Positions 22,858 through 23,780 of a stretch of 23,780 nt of DNA are shown here, in pieces. This DNA is from CAZRZN01 sp964604565 (GTDB lineage: Bacteria; Pseudomonadota; Alphaproteobacteria; Rhodobacterales; Rhodobacteraceae): positions 1 through 23,780 of the forward strand of contig CAZRZN010000040.1 in the NCBI GenBank assembly GCA_964604565.1, in the 5' to 3' direction. The translations under genes and the position numbers were made by a program. Position 1 is the first letter of the stretch; the number at the start of each line of letters is the position of its first letter. Under the pieces are notes generated by a model, which was not told the DNA's origin, did no database searches, and was given only the letters and a program-made list of their open reading frames with translations.

Positions 22858-23780
22858 TTGGCGATACGCTCCTGAATGAGGGTCTCTAGGGCGGTCAGGT
22901 CGTTTTCGACCCGCGTCACCCGTTCCGCACGCTCATAAAGGTCCGCCATCCGATTTGGAAGAGGCGGGCGGATCCCGCTGGCTTTTTCCACCGCATCGGG
23001 GAACTTTGCCGGATGGGCTGTCGCAAGGGTGACCATGGGCGTGGCGGGATCGCGCAGGGCTTCGGCGACGCGGACCCCGATGGCGGAATGCGGGCACAGC
23101 AGTTCGCCCATGGACGTCCGCGCCTTGGCGATGGTCTCCAGCGTTTCCTCCTCGCTCACGCGCCCACTGTCGAAATGTTCCCGCAGGCTTTGCAAGGCGC
23201 CCTGCGACACGGTGAAACCGCCGTGCTTCAGCTCCTCCATCAGTTGCGCCACTGCCGCGCCGTCACGGTCATAGGCGTCGAACAGCGCCCGCTCGAAGTT
23301 GGAACTGACCTGAATGTCCATCGAGGGGCTGACCGAGGGCGCGACGCCGCCCTTCTTGTAATCGCCGGAGGACAGGCAGCGGTGCAGGATGTCGTTCTGG
23401 TTCGTGGCCACCACCAGCCGGTCGATCGGCAGGCCCATGCGTTTCGCGATATACCCGGCAAAGATATCGCCGAAATTGCCGGTCGGCACCGTGAAACTGA
23501 CCTTGCGATCCGGCGCCCCCAGACTGACGGCGGCGGAAAAGTAATAGACCACCTGCGCCAGAACCCGCGCCCAGTTGATCGAATTCACACCCGCCAGCCG
23601 CACGCTGTCGCGGAATTCGAAATGGTTGAACATGTCCTTCAGCCGCGCCTGACAATCGTCGAAATCACCGTCTAGCGCCAGCGCTTGGACGTTGGCCTCC
23701 GGCGGGGTGGTCATCTGGCGGCGCTGCACCTCGGACACGCGGCCATGCGGAAACAGGATGAACACATCCACGTTGTCCAG
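22854..23780 (-). CDS. thrC: Threonine synthase, 3' part
   Basis: Threonine synthase converts O-phosphohomoserine to threonine with pyridoxal phosphate. The window holds the last 308 residues; the frame is open to its right edge (LDNVDVFILFPHG), so about 150 N-terminal residues, including the PLP lysine, lie outside. Visible hallmarks are FPHGRVSEVQRRQMTT, NSINWARVLAQVVYYF, TVPTGNFGDIFAGY and ATNQNDILHRCL. The C-terminal part has TLATAHPAKFPDAVEKA. The stop overlaps the TTG start of the peptidase gene. The gene is cut by the window, not by mutation. Confidence 0.95.
   Translation of the reverse strand: MDNVDVFILFPHGRVSEVQRRQMTTPPEANVQALALDGDFDDCQARLKDMFNHFEFRDSVRLAGVNSINWARVLAQVVYYFSAAVSLGAPDRKVSFTVPTGNFGDIFAGYIAKRMGLPIDRLVVATNQNDILHRCLSSGDYKKGGVAPSVSPSMDIQVSSNFERALFDAYDRDGAAVAQLMEELKHGGFTVSQGALQSLREHFDSGRVSEEETLETIAKARTSMGELLCPHSAIGVRVAEALRDPATPMVTLATAHPAKFPDAVEKASGIRPPLPNRMADLYERAERVTRVENDLTALETLIQERIAN

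Overview
The window is a chromosomal segment of an alphaproteobacterium, most likely of the Rhodobacteraceae/Roseobacter group. I infer this from the GC-rich sequence, the gene content and order, and protein details such as the pilins with a G|AVTVDW processing site. No database search was possible. The first 49 bases are not biological. They are a leftover Illumina index adapter (end of P7, an 8-base index, and the read-2 adapter), so the real contig starts at base 50.

Left part (50-3957) holds housekeeping genes. There is a 5' fragment of the helicase gene hrpB (minus strand, cut by the adapter), divergent from the GTPase gene meaB. Then come rpmB (ribosomal protein L28) with a good terminator, a small secreted protein paired with a PCuAC-type copper chaperone, and a divergent pair made of a sirtuin deacylase (cobB) and a low-molecular-weight protein tyrosine phosphatase. 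A 227-bp gap without a recognisable gene follows.

Centre (4185-17366) is a tad/cpa locus for a type IVc (Flp) pilus, all on the minus strand. In transcription order it runs: three flp prepilin genes, cpaB, cpaC (secretin), an OmpA-family lipoprotein in the cpaD position, cpaE/tadZ, cpaF/tadA, tadB, tadC, two TPR lipoproteins (tadD-like), cpaA/tadV prepilin peptidase and, after a 315-bp gap, an AAA-type ATPase of unknown role. Flp subunits would be trimmed by CpaA, polymerised by CpaF with TadB and TadC, positioned by CpaE, and passed through the CpaC secretin with CpaB, the OmpA-like protein and the TadD lipoproteins in support. Hairpins or terminators follow each flp gene, and a strong terminator separates cpaB from cpaC, so expression is probably graded. 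The first two flp genes encode identical proteins from DNA differing at four synonymous sites. No tadE, tadF or tadG is visible.

Right part (17545-23780) starts with a secreted lytic transglycosylase divergent from the pilus operon. Minus-strand metabolic genes follow: an FAD-linked oxidase, a secreted metallo-beta-lactamase-fold protein, a GNAT acetyltransferase, an M16 zinc peptidase and the 3' two thirds of thrC. The last three overlap (TTGA and ATGA junctions), which suggests a translationally coupled operon.

I saw no mobile element, CRISPR array, rRNA or convincing tRNA. The most notable points are the twin flp genes, the hairpin-punctuated pilus operon, the lysine-less P-loop of CpaE, the AAA ATPase at the end of the pilus locus and the adapter at the contig edge.
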